The notes under the pieces: model-generated
The model's database searches: none
What the model saw: only the letters and a program-made list of their open reading frames with translations
What the model was told of the DNA's origin: nothing
In this document: piece after piece, positions 1 through 10,402 of the stretch
Layout: every line of letters starts with the position of its first letter
Position numbering within the stretch: position 1 is the first letter of the stretch
Position numbers and translations under genes: made by a program
Assembly (NCBI GenBank): GCA_009838965.1
Contig: VXQP01000106.1
Coordinates: 1 to 37,307, forward strand
DNA length: 37,307 nt
Reading direction: 5' to 3'
Source of the DNA: Chloroflexota bacterium
Lineage (GTDB): Bacteria; Chloroflexota; Dehalococcoidia; Lucifugimonadales; Australimonadaceae

Positions 1-2635
<2,635 letters not shown>

Positions 2636-2706
2636 TCACGCTCGGTTCGCAGTCGCTGCGAACCTTCCTTGGCTCGTACTCGCTCGATATTCCCTTGTTA
2701 ACGTGC

Positions 2707-2740
2707 AAAGGCGGTGGCACCTTGGCGCGCCACCGCCTTT
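2707..2740 (-). promoter_or_regulatory. Strong hairpin in the 23S rRNA leader
   Basis: There is a perfect 12-bp inverted repeat (AAAGGCGGTGGC at 2707-2718, GCCACCGCCTTT at 2729-2740) with a 10-nt loop, about 70 nt before the mature 23S 5' end. No T-run follows on the minus strand, so a simple terminator is unlikely. An RNase processing stem or an rRNA leader (antitermination) element fits better. The structure is seen; the role is inferred. Confidence 0.6.
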
Positions 2741-2845
2741 CGGTAGCATTGCAACGCCGGATCGGTCCTACGTGCTCACTGGCACTGCCATTACGAAGAA
2801 GTCCTCATGTGGCTACGTAAGCCTCCCCAGATGGCGGTCTGATTG

Positions 2846-2875
2846 AGTATATGCAGCCCGCTCTGCCGGTGTCAA
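2846..2875 (-). promoter_or_regulatory. Sigma70-type promoter of the stand-alone 23S gene
   Basis: On the minus strand a consensus -35 TTGACA (2875-2870) and a 5/6 -10 TATACT (2851-2846) are separated by 18 bp. Transcription would start near 2839 and give a leader of about 200 nt before 23S. This is the strongest promoter-like sequence I found in the window, as expected for an rRNA gene, and it supports transcription of 23S independently of 16S. Confidence 0.75.
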
Positions 2876-2919
2876 CCACACCGGACACCCCTTACGCCCC
2901 TCAGCCCACCCCTGCGCGC

Positions 2920-2947
2920 TTGACCCCCGCGCCCCGTCTGTGATATC
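2920..2947 (+). promoter_or_regulatory. Candidate promoter of the cytochrome oxidase operon
   Basis: TTGACC (2920-2925), a 16-bp spacer and an extended -10 (TG at 2939-2940, GATATC at 2942-2947) lie just before ctaC. If real, transcription starts near 2954. That excludes the in-frame GTG at 2940 as start codon and favours GTG 2988. The -10 is weak, so the call is tentative. Confidence 0.35.
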
Positions 2948-2987
2948 CGTAACAATTGCCCCACTGGCGCGGGGATATGCAACGAAC

Positions 2988-4079
2988 GTGACGACACCTA
3001 CCGCTCATCCGCAGAACCTGGCAGCGACCCTCCGGCGGCTTCTCTACTTCGCACTTGCCGCCGTGGCGCTTGTCGCCGTCCTCGCCTCCTGCGACACCCC
3101 GCTCACCACGTTCGAACCCCGCTCCGACGCTGCCCAGCGCGTCCACACCATATACATCTTCGTCATCGTCGCCGCGAGCATCGTCGGCTTCCTCGTCCTC
3201 GCCGCGATGGCCTACATCCTCTGGAAGTACCGCGAGCGCCCGGGGCACACCGCCCAGCAGATCCACGGCAACACCACGCTGGAGATCACCTGGACGGTCA
3301 TCCCCATCCTCATCCTCGTCGCCATCGCCATCCCCACCATCGTCTGGATCGCAGGCACGACGGCCGAGCCGGACGAGGACGCTCTCCATATAGAGGCTGT
3401 CGGACACCAGTGGTGGTTCGAGTTCCGCTACCCCGGCCTCGGCCCGGACGGCGAGGACCTCGTCACCGCCAACGAACTCCGTATCCCCGTCGGCCGTCAG
3501 GTCGCCATCACGCTCGAGGCGAAGGACGTCATCCACTCCTTCTGGGTGCCCCAGCTCGTCGGCAAGACGGACATGGTGCCCGGCAGGACCAACATACTGG
3601 AGAAGTTCACCGCCACGGAGGTCGGCACCTTCTACGGCCAGTGCGCCGAGTTCTGCGGCTCCGCCCACGCGCTCATGCGCTTCCGCGTTCACGTCGACTC
3701 CCACGCCGACTTCGACCGGTGGGTCGAGAACATGAACGCCGATCCCGTGCCGCCCGAGGAGGGCAGCGTCGAGGCCGCGGGCGCGCGCGTGTTCACCAAC
3801 TTCTGCGCGCGCTGCCACACCATCTACGGCGTCTCCACCGAAGAGATAGGCCCCAACCTCACGCTCTTCGGCGACCGCGCCACTCTGGGCGCGGGCATCC
3901 TCGACAGCACGGACGAGAACCTCAAGGCGTGGGTCTCCAACATCCGCGACATCAAGCCTGTGCTCGAGACCACCAACGCCATGCCCACGTTCTACGTCGG
4001 CGATCCGCTCGTGGACCAGCTCACAGAGGCCCAGGTTGACCAGGTGGTGGTCTACCTGAAGAGCCTCAAGTTGCGGTAA
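2988..4079 (+). CDS. ctaC: Cytochrome c oxidase subunit II with fused cytochrome c domain (caa3 type)
   Basis: Subunit II of an aerobic heme-copper oxidase, which accepts electrons through heme c and the CuA centre and passes them to subunit I. The N-terminus is a lipoprotein-type signal with LASC lipobox. It is followed by two membrane helices, a CuA cupredoxin domain with the complete C-x3-C-x3-H-x2-M site (QCAEFCGSAHALM) and the aromatic patch HQWWFEF, then a C-terminal cytochrome c domain with heme site CARCH and a downstream Met. The fusion defines the caa3 class. GTG 2988 gives a compact signal peptide; the in-frame GTG 2940 is possible but lies in the candidate promoter. It is the first gene of the ctaCDEF operon. 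Confidence 0.95.
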   Translation: MTTPTAHPQNLAATLRRLLYFALAAVALVAVLASCDTPLTTFEPRSDAAQRVHTIYIFVIVAASIVGFLVLAAMAYILWKYRERPGHTAQQIHGNTTLEITWTVIPILILVAIAIPTIVWIAGTTAEPDEDALHIEAVGHQWWFEFRYPGLGPDGEDLVTANELRIPVGRQVAITLEAKDVIHSFWVPQLVGKTDMVPGRTNILEKFTATEVGTFYGQCAEFCGSAHALMRFRVHVDSHADFDRWVENMNADPVPPEEGSVEAAGARVFTNFCARCHTIYGVSTEEIGPNLTLFGDRATLGAGILDSTDENLKAWVSNIRDIKPVLETTNAMPTFYVGDPLVDQLTEAQVDQVVVYLKSLKLR

Positions 4080-4080
4080 T

Positions 4081-4127
4081 CTGAGAGAGGAACGCCGGAC
4101 TGTCCGGCGTCGGCGCCTGAGAGAGAA
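4081..4127 (+). repeat. Intercistronic hairpin flanked by a CTGAGAGAG direct repeat
   Basis: Between ctaC and ctaD an 8-bp perfect inverted repeat with a 3-nt loop (4092-4099 and 4103-4110) sits between two copies of CTGAGAGAG (4081 and 4117). The second copy runs into the ctaD Shine-Dalgarno AGAAGG (4124-4129). The hairpin could act in mRNA processing or stability between subunits II and I. No T-run follows. Confidence 0.5.
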
Positions 4128-4135
4128 GGCATACG

Positions 4136-5995
4136 ATGGCAGCGAACATAGGCATCCTGAAACGCCCCGTCTCCACAGATGGCGTCTGGGGATGGATCAC
4201 CACCGTTGACCACAAGCGCATCGGCATCCTCTACGGCGTGTCCGCCTTCATCTTCTTCCTCGTCGGCGGCATAGAGGCTCTCCTCATGCGCGTTCAGCTC
4301 GCGCAGCCGGACAGCACGTTCGTGGACGCGGGCACCTTCAACGCCCTCTTCACTATGCACGGCACAACCATGGTCTTCATGGTCGTCATGCCTGCCGGAG
4401 CCGCCTTCTTCAACTTCCTCGTCCCGCTCATGATCGGCGCGCGAGACGTCGCCTTCCCGCGGCTCAACGCCCTCAGCTACTGGCTCTTCATCTTCGGCGC
4501 CATCCTCATGAACTTCAGCTTCTTCAAGGCCGCCTTCCCGGACGTGGGATGGTTCGGCTACGCGCCGCTCACCACTTCTGAGTACACCCTCTCCAGCAGC
4601 ACCGACTACTGGGTGCTCGGTCTCCAGATCATGGGCGTCGGCACCACGGCGGCAGGCTTCAACTTCGTCATCACCATCCTCAACATGCGCGCGCCGGGCA
4701 TGACCCTCATGCGCATGCCCCTCTTCCCCTGGATGACGCTCATCGTCTCCTTCCTCATCATCTTCGCCTTCCCGCCGCTCACCATCGCCCTCACCCTGCT
4801 CCTGTTCGACCGCTTCTTCGGCACGAACTTCTTCGACACCGCTGGCGCTGGCGCGGACCCGCTGCTCTGGCAGCACCTCTTCTGGATCTTCGGCCATCCG
4901 GAGGTCTACATCCTCATCCTCCCCGCCATGGGCATCGTCTCCGACGTCCTGCCCACCTTCTCGCGGAAGCCCCTGTTCGGCTATACCACCGTCGTCTTCG
5001 CGGGAGCGGTTATCGCGTTCCTCGGGTTCGGCGTCTGGGCGCACCACATGTTCACCACCGGTCTCGGCGCATGGGCCACAGCCGCATTCGCGGGCGCGAC
5101 CATGGCCATCGGCGTACCCACCGGCGTCAAGGTGTTCAACTGGCTTGCGACCCTCTGGGGAGGCTCCATCCAGTTCAAGACGCCTTTGCTCTTCGCGCTC
5201 GGCTTCATCAGCATGTTCATGCTCGGCGGACTCAGCGGCGTCATGCACGCAGCCGTCCCCGTCGACACGCAGCAGCAGGACACCTACTTCATCGTCGCCC
5301 ACTTCCACTACGTCCTCTTCGGCGGCAGCATCTTCGGCCTTACCGCCGGCATCTACTACTGGTTCCCCAAGATGACCGGACGCATGCTCAGCGAGCGCAT
5401 CGGCAAGTGGCACTTCTGGCTCATGTTCATCGGCTTCAACGCTACGTTCATGCCCATGCATATCCTGGGCGTCCTCGGTATGCCGCGCCGCGTCTACACC
5501 TACTCCGTTGACCAGAACTGGGCGGGGCTCAACCTCTTCGTCAGCGTCGGCGCGTTCATCATCGCGGTCTCCATCCTGCTCCTCATCATCAACATCGTCC
5601 GCTCCGCCCGGAAGGGCGAGGCCGCGGGCATGAACCCCTGGGCCGGCGCGACGCTCGAATGGGCCATCCCGTCGCCGCCCCCGCACTACAACTTCGCCGT
5701 GATTCCCACCGTCCGCAGCCAGCACCCGCTCTGGGACGAGGAAGCCAACGCCGTCGAGCCTCCGCCGCTGCCTGCGCACGGCGAGCCTCACATGCCTGAC
5801 CCCTCCTACTGGCCCATCGTCGTCGCGTTCGGCATCACCATGGTTGCCGGCGGTCTGCTTATCTGGCAGGCCAACACCTGGCTCGGGCTGTTCGTCATCG
5901 CCGTCTCCGGCTTCATCGGCATGCGCGGCATCTACGGCTGGGTGTTCGAGCCTGTCGCCGAGGAGAGCGCGGAGCGCGTCCACGCCCACCACTAG
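4136..5995 (+). CDS. ctaD: Cytochrome c oxidase subunit I
   Basis: Catalytic subunit (619 aa) that reduces O2 to water and pumps protons. Visible signatures are the low-spin heme ligand in FTMHGTTMVF, the CuB site GHPEVY with its His-Glu-Tyr set, the HH pair in VWAHHMF, and heme ligands in VAHFHYVLFG. The D-channel pattern GARD...FPRLNALS and the Glu of HPEVY place it in the A1 family of heme-copper oxidases. About twelve membrane helices are followed by a Pro-rich loop (LPAHGEPHMPDPSYWP) and two further hydrophobic segments near the C-terminus. The ATG has AGAAGG 6 nt upstream. It lies second in the operon. Confidence 0.97.
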   Translation: MAANIGILKRPVSTDGVWGWITTVDHKRIGILYGVSAFIFFLVGGIEALLMRVQLAQPDSTFVDAGTFNALFTMHGTTMVFMVVMPAGAAFFNFLVPLMIGARDVAFPRLNALSYWLFIFGAILMNFSFFKAAFPDVGWFGYAPLTTSEYTLSSSTDYWVLGLQIMGVGTTAAGFNFVITILNMRAPGMTLMRMPLFPWMTLIVSFLIIFAFPPLTIALTLLLFDRFFGTNFFDTAGAGADPLLWQHLFWIFGHPEVYILILPAMGIVSDVLPTFSRKPLFGYTTVVFAGAVIAFLGFGVWAHHMFTTGLGAWATAAFAGATMAIGVPTGVKVFNWLATLWGGSIQFKTPLLFALGFISMFMLGGLSGVMHAAVPVDTQQQDTYFIVAHFHYVLFGGSIFGLTAGIYYWFPKMTGRMLSERIGKWHFWLMFIGFNATFMPMHILGVLGMPRRVYTYSVDQNWAGLNLFVSVGAFIIAVSILLLIINIVRSARKGEAAGMNPWAGATLEWAIPSPPPHYNFAVIPTVRSQHPLWDEEANAVEPPPLPAHGEPHMPDPSYWPIVVAFGITMVAGGLLIWQANTWLGLFVIAVSGFIGMRGIYGWVFEPVAEESAERVHAHH

Positions 5996-6030
5996 CGCGG
6001 CGCATCAACGGAAGGAACCAGAGACAACGG

Positions 6031-6687
6031 ATGCAGTACCTATCGGGCATAGACGACCATCGCACCTCTACCGGGCTCGACAACCGGAAGATGCTCATGT
6101 GGGCCTTCCTCGGCTCGGACGTGATGTTCTTCGGCACGCTCATCGGCACGCACCTCATCTACCGCAACCGCAACCTCTCCGGCCCGCAGGAAGAGATCCT
6201 CAGCATCCCCATAACCACCATCAGCACCTTCGTTCTGCTCATGAGCAGTCTCGCGATGGTGCTCGCCCTCGCCGGCATCCAGCGCGGCAACATGGGCCAG
6301 TTCCGCTTCTGGACAGCCATCGTCTGCATCTTCGGCTCCATATTCATCGGCTTCCAGATGTTCGAGTTCACGGAGTTCGCCGCGCACTACGGCCTCACGC
6401 CGCGCACCAACCTCTTCGGCAGCACCTTCCTCGTCATGACCGGGTTCCACGGTACGCACGTGGCGGTCGGCATCCTCTGGCTGTGGTCCATCCTCTTCGC
6501 GTCGTACAAAGGCAAGATCCACCAGGGCAACTCCCTGCAGGTGGAGATCGCCGGCCTCTACTGGCACTTCGTCGACATCGTCTGGATCGTCATCTTCGGC
6601 GTCGTCTACCTCATCGGCGCGTACGGCGCGGAAGGCCGTGCATTGGAAGACGCCCACCACGCGGCGCGCGCAGTGGGCATCGGCTAA
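6031..6687 (+). CDS. ctaE: Cytochrome c oxidase subunit III
   Basis: Subunit III (218 aa) of the caa3 oxidase, a multi-helix membrane protein that stabilises subunit I and proton uptake. Recognisable family stretches are FLGSDVMFFGTL near residue 30, EFTEFAAHYG near 112, TGFHGTHVAVGI near 140 and HFVDIVWIVIFGVVYL near the end. The start ATG 6031 is 35 nt after ctaD, with AAGGAA 13 nt upstream. The next gene begins only 15 nt downstream. Confidence 0.95.
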   Translation: MQYLSGIDDHRTSTGLDNRKMLMWAFLGSDVMFFGTLIGTHLIYRNRNLSGPQEEILSIPITTISTFVLLMSSLAMVLALAGIQRGNMGQFRFWTAIVCIFGSIFIGFQMFEFTEFAAHYGLTPRTNLFGSTFLVMTGFHGTHVAVGILWLWSILFASYKGKIHQGNSLQVEIAGLYWHFVDIVWIVIFGVVYLIGAYGAEGRALEDAHHAARAVGIG

Positions 6688-6702
6688 GCGGGAGTGGAGA
6701 GC

Positions 6703-7011
6703 ATGACCACCGAGCACGCACACGTCGAAGAGCACAACCACCCGGGGCCGCGCCAGTACGTCATCATCGGCGCGATCCTCGCCGTCATCACCCTCATCGA
6801 GTTCGGCGTCTTCTACCTCTCGATCGACCCCGCGCTGATGACCTGGATCATCCTGATCCTCTCGTCCTCCAAGTTCCTGCTCGTGGTCGGCTACTTCATG
6901 CACCTCAAGTTCGACGACGTACGCTTCTCGGGGCTGTTCTTCGCTCCCTTCCTCATCATGGTGAGCATCGCCGTCGTCCTCATGGCGCTCTTCTTCAACC
7001 TCACCCGATAG
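6703..7011 (+). CDS. ctaF: Cytochrome c oxidase subunit IV (prokaryotic small subunit)
   Basis: Small membrane subunit (102 aa) with a His-rich N-terminus (EHAHVEEHNH), three hydrophobic helices and the family motif SSKFLLVVGYFMHLKFDD. ATG 6703 is chosen over the in-frame GTG 6694 because GGGAG (6690-6694) then sits 8 nt upstream. It is the last structural gene of the operon. A 90-bp gap carrying a dispersed repeat separates it from ctaG. Confidence 0.9.
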   Translation: MTTEHAHVEEHNHPGPRQYVIIGAILAVITLIEFGVFYLSIDPALMTWIILILSSSKFLLVVGYFMHLKFDDVRFSGLFFAPFLIMVSIAVVLMALFFNLTR

Positions 7012-7033
7012 CGCTCCCCGCCCATTGTTTGTC

Positions 7034-7069
7034 ATTCCGAGCGAAGCGCAGCGGAGCCGAGGAATCTCT
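7034..7069. repeat. Dispersed 36-bp intergenic repeat, copy 1
   Basis: A 36-bp element starting ATTCCGAGCGAAGCGCAGCG and ending GAGGAATCTCT is identical to the copy at 10290-10325. Its ends are partly complementary (ATTCC and GGAAT), so it can fold. It lies between ctaF and ctaG and may reduce readthrough or stabilise mRNA; that role is not shown. Confidence 0.85.
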
Positions 7070-7101
7070 CGGCGCCCTGCCTGTGACGCTGGAGGGACGC
7101 C

Positions 7102-7947
7102 GTGAACGACTCCCTCTGGCTCGCCTGGAGCGCCGACCCCACCGCCCTCATCGGCATTCCGCTCGCTGCGATTCTCTATGCGCGCGGCCTGCGCAGCCTG
7201 GAGCGCCGACGCATCCATGACAAGCGCCGCACCGCGTCGTTCTACATCGGGCTCATCGCCCTCTTCGTCGCCCTCGTCAGCCCCCTCGATGCGCTCTCGG
7301 ACGAGCTCTTCCTCGCCCACATGGGACAGCACATGCTGCTCATGTTCTTTGCCGTCCCGGCTATGCAGATCGGCGCGCCGGTCATTCCGCTCATGCGCGG
7401 CATCCCGCGTCCCATTCGCAGGCGCGTCGCTATCCCTATATTCAAGTCCCCGCTCGTGCGCAGCGCGCTCCGCAACCTCTTCCGACCCCTCATCGCGTGG
7501 CCGCTCTTCATCGGCATCATCATCGGCTGGCACTTCCCCGTTGCCTACGAGGCCGCGCTCAGGAACGAGGCCATCCACCTCCTCGAGCACCTCACCTTCG
7601 CGCTCGGCGCCTACCTCTGGTGGTGGAACGTCATAGACCCGTTCCCGCTCCGCGCCAGCCTCTCCTACCTCGCACGGGTGCCGTTCGTCTTCATCACCAT
7701 CGTCCCCACCTTCGTCCTCGGCGCGTTCCTCACCTTCGCCCCCAATCCCTTCTACCCCCACTACGAGGCAACAGCGCCCGCCTATGGCCTCACGGCGCTG
7801 GAGGACCAGCAGATCGGCGGCGTCACCATGTGGATACCCGGCTCGTTCGTCGTCGCTGCCGCCCTCCTCCTCTCCCTCTACTACGCCGTCCGCTACGAGC
7901 AGCAGCAACAGCTCGCCCGCGAGCGCGCCATGGACGCGTCCCCCTAG
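7102..7947 (+). CDS. ctaG: caa3 oxidase assembly factor CtaG-like membrane protein
   Basis: 281-aa polytopic membrane protein of the caa3_CtaG family, which helps assemble the oxidase, probably in copper delivery. About seven hydrophobic helices are visible. Family landmarks are the His-rich HMGQHMLLMFFAVP near residue 74, HLLEHLTFALGAYLWWW near 157, and Pro/Tyr-rich NPFYPHYEAT near 214. The GTG start has GGAGGG 5 nt upstream. Its position right after ctaCDEF supports the role. Its last 4 bp overlap the end of the convergent exchanger gene. Confidence 0.9.
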   Translation: MNDSLWLAWSADPTALIGIPLAAILYARGLRSLERRRIHDKRRTASFYIGLIALFVALVSPLDALSDELFLAHMGQHMLLMFFAVPAMQIGAPVIPLMRGIPRPIRRRVAIPIFKSPLVRSALRNLFRPLIAWPLFIGIIIGWHFPVAYEAALRNEAIHLLEHLTFALGAYLWWWNVIDPFPLRASLSYLARVPFVFITIVPTFVLGAFLTFAPNPFYPHYEATAPAYGLTALEDQQIGGVTMWIPGSFVVAAALLLSLYYAVRYEQQQQLARERAMDASP

Positions 7948-8981
7948 TCTCCCGACAGCTGGAACACGAAGAACAGCGCCACGATGTACGCGGGCGGCAG
8001 TGCGTACGTCAGCCGCCACAGCCACGACAACATCGCCGTCTGGAAGCTCCTTATGATGATGAAACCGCAGGTCATCAGTCCTACCGCCGCGCCCGCCGCC
8101 ACGAAGTGTGCCGACTCCATCTCGGCCAGCAGCGGCCCGCCTACGAAGAACAGCCCCGCTATCGGGATGATGAACAGGTTGAATGCGCAGCTCCCGTAGA
8201 TGTTGCCGAGCACCAGCCCGTAGGACCGCCGCATCGCCGCCGTGACCGTGACCGATGCCTCGGGCAGCGTCGTGACGATGGAGACGAGCAGCACGCCGAT
8301 GAAGCTGCGCCCCAGCCCTGTCGCCTCCGCGATGCCGTCCGCGCTGAGCGCAAGGAAGTACGCCGCCACGAGCACGACCGCCGCCGCAGCGAAGAACCCG
8401 GTCCATACGCGGGATGCGCTCGCCGGTTGCTCGCCCGCATCCCCGTTGCCTTCCTCCGCAGCCGCCGCGCGACCCTCGCTGCCGGCGTTGTAGACCAGTT
8501 TCATCCCCACCACGTACCCCACCGCTATCACCACCGCGCCCACGCTCGTCGGCCCGAGCGCCCAGTCCCGCAGCGCCCCGAAGACGAACGCGATGATGCC
8601 CAGCACCACCGCCACGACAACCAGCGTCTGGGTGTCCTTCGGCTGGTTCCCGAACAGGTTCCTGATGCCGAACACGATCGCCACCAGGGAGATGGCGAAG
8701 ATGTTGATCATGTCCGCGCCGAACACGTTGCCCAGCGCCAGCCCTGGCGCAGGGTTCTCCAGCTTCACAGGCAGGAAGTCCAGAGGACGCACCGCCGTGA
8801 TGTTGGTCACTAACTCCGGCAGCGACGTCGCGATGCTCACGAGTATCGTGCCGACCCACAACGTCCCCCATCCCGTGATGTCCGCGATCTGGTCCCCGTA
8901 CCGCGCGAGCGCGACCCCAGCGAGCACCACCAGCACTGCGCTGGCGAGGAATACGGGCACTGCGACGGTGAGACTGTCCAT
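7944..8981 (-). CDS. Sodium/calcium exchanger family membrane protein
   Basis: 345-aa cation antiporter of the CaCA superfamily, likely a Ca2+/Na+ or Ca2+/H+ exchanger of the YrbG type. The two inverted alpha-repeats are clear: SIATSLPELVTNITA near residues 48-62 and SIVTTLPEASVTVTAAMR near 233-250, each with the ion-binding Glu. About ten helices are predicted by eye, with a short charged loop (AAAEEGNGDAGEQ) between halves. ATG 8981 has AAGGAG 9 nt upstream. It is transcribed convergently to ctaG. The substrate ion cannot be told from sequence. Confidence 0.92.
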   Translation of the reverse strand: MDSLTVAVPVFLASAVLVVLAGVALARYGDQIADITGWGTLWVGTILVSIATSLPELVTNITAVRPLDFLPVKLENPAPGLALGNVFGADMINIFAISLVAIVFGIRNLFGNQPKDTQTLVVVAVVLGIIAFVFGALRDWALGPTSVGAVVIAVGYVVGMKLVYNAGSEGRAAAAEEGNGDAGEQPASASRVWTGFFAAAAVVLVAAYFLALSADGIAEATGLGRSFIGVLLVSIVTTLPEASVTVTAAMRRSYGLVLGNIYGSCAFNLFIIPIAGLFFVGGPLLAEMESAHFVAAGAAVGLMTCGFIIIRSFQTAMLSWLWRLTYALPPAYIVALFFVFQLSGD

Positions 8982-9151
8982 GCGGGAAGGCTCCTTGGGT
9001 GTTGCCGGGTTGCGGGCGGCAACGGCCGCTGATATGGCCGAGGCCGGTACCGGAGGGTATCATAGGCCTGCCGTGCGCAGGGCTGCGGGCGCGTATCTCG
9101 AAGCAGCCGCGCAGGCGATTCAAGAACCCGGTCAGGAGAAGGAGAGAACGC

Positions 9152-10171
9152 ATGGACATCAACGCACTGGCGCAGACCGCGCAGGCGCTCGTCGCCCCCG
9201 CCAAGGGCATCCTCGCCGCCGACGAAAGCTCCGGCACCATCAAGCGCCGCTTCGATTCCATCAACGTCGAGAGCACTGAGCAGAACCGTCGCGACTACCG
9301 CGAGATGCTCTTCACCGCCGAGGGCGCCGAGAACTACGTCAGCGGCGTCATCCTCTACGACGAGACCATCCGCCAGAACGGCGCTGAGGGCGCTCCGCTC
9401 GTCGAGGGCCTGCAGAGCAAGGGCATCATCCCCGGCATCAAGGTCGATACCGGAGCGATGCCCCTCGCAGGCTCCCCCGGCGAGCTCGTGACCGAGGGGC
9501 TGGACGGCCTCCGCCCGCGCCTCGCCGAGTACTACGAACTCGGCGCACGTTTCGCCAAGTGGCGCGCCGTCATCAACATCGGCAGCGGCATCCCCAGCGC
9601 GAAGTGCATCGACGCCAATGCGCACGGCCTCGCCCGCTACGCCTCCCTAAGCCAGGAGGCCGGACTCGTCCCCATCGTCGAACCCGAGGTGCTCATCGAC
9701 GGCGACCACACCATTGAGGCAGACCAGGAGATAACCGAGTGGACGCTCCGCGAGGTCTACAGCGCGCTCGCACTCTACGACGTCGCTCTAGAAGGGACTC
9801 TCCTCAAGCCCAACATGGTCACCTCCGGCTCGACCGCATCCGACCGCGCCCCGGCCACCGAGGTCGCCGTCAGGACGGTCGACGCCTTCATGCGAAGCGT
9901 CCCCGCCGCGGTGCCCGGCATCGTCTTCCTCTCCGGCGGCCAGCCGGACGACGAAGCCACGCTGAACATGCACGAGATCGCTGTCCGTGGCGCAGCGGTC
10001 AACGCGCCATGGGAGTTGAGCTACTCCTTCGGACGTGGCCTGCAGGCCCTCCCGCTCAACACCTGGCTCGGCGACGCCGCCAATGTCCCGGCCGCGCAGC
10101 AGGCGTTCCTCCACCGCGCGAAGCTCACCAGCGCCGCCCGACAGGGCGCCTACTCCCCCGACATGGAGTAG
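9152..10171 (+). CDS. Class I fructose-bisphosphate aldolase
   Basis: 339-aa Schiff-base aldolase that reversibly splits fructose 1,6-bisphosphate into dihydroxyacetone phosphate and glyceraldehyde 3-phosphate. Family signatures are KGILAADESSGTIKRRF near residue 21, GIIPGIKVDTGAMPL near 95, the WRAVINIG strand, EPEVLIDGDH near 175, the lysine loop LEGTLLKPNMVTSG near 215, and FLSGGQPDDEATLN near 258. ATG 9152 is chosen over upstream in-frame starts because AGGAGAAGGAGAG precedes it at 9134-9146. It may pair functionally with glpX downstream in gluconeogenesis. It resembles eukaryote-type (FbaB-unrelated) class I enzymes. Confidence 0.95.
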   Translation: MDINALAQTAQALVAPAKGILAADESSGTIKRRFDSINVESTEQNRRDYREMLFTAEGAENYVSGVILYDETIRQNGAEGAPLVEGLQSKGIIPGIKVDTGAMPLAGSPGELVTEGLDGLRPRLAEYYELGARFAKWRAVINIGSGIPSAKCIDANAHGLARYASLSQEAGLVPIVEPEVLIDGDHTIEADQEITEWTLREVYSALALYDVALEGTLLKPNMVTSGSTASDRAPATEVAVRTVDAFMRSVPAAVPGIVFLSGGQPDDEATLNMHEIAVRGAAVNAPWELSYSFGRGLQALPLNTWLGDAANVPAAQQAFLHRAKLTSAARQGAYSPDME

Positions 10172-10402
10172 ATGCTCATCGGTGTCGGCTGACGCGCAGC
10201 CCTCGCTCCCCTCTCCTGAGGGAGAGGGCAACGCGCTTCAGCCCGTGGGTGAGGGCCCTCGGCGGCAGGGTGGTTGCCGGGGAGTTGCTATTCCGAGCGA
10301 AGCGCAGCGGAGCCGAGGAATCTCTTGGGCGCCCTTCGCTTACCTCGCCCTCTGGGAGAGGTCGCCGCGCGACAGCGTGGCGGGTGAGGGTCGCCCCCCC
10401 AT
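10172..10402. repeat. Repeat-rich intergenic spacer with second copy of the 36-bp element
   Basis: No gene is seen in this stretch. It contains a hairpin CCCTCTCC/GGAGAGGG (10209-10228), a 36-bp element (10290-10325) identical to 7034-7069, and GTGGGTGAGGG/GCGGGTGAGGG motifs that recur at 14690-14702. These are dispersed repeat families of this genome. The hairpin has no T-run. Confidence 0.75.

Noticed and set aside
2707-2740. Reading the hairpin as a terminator for the 23S gene or the oxidase operon
   Set aside because: It lies upstream of both, inside the predicted 23S leader, with no T-run in the direction of 23S transcription.
4052-5992. 646-codon open frame antisense to ctaD
   Set aside because: It mirrors the GC-rich codon use of ctaD on the other strand. 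Its product is almost all Asp, Glu, Gly, Val and His with no motif, and ctaD is unmistakable.
6040-9276. 1078-codon minus-strand open frame
   Set aside because: It runs antisense to ctaE, ctaF and ctaG and out of frame through the exchanger gene. Composition is unnatural and the true genes explain the region.
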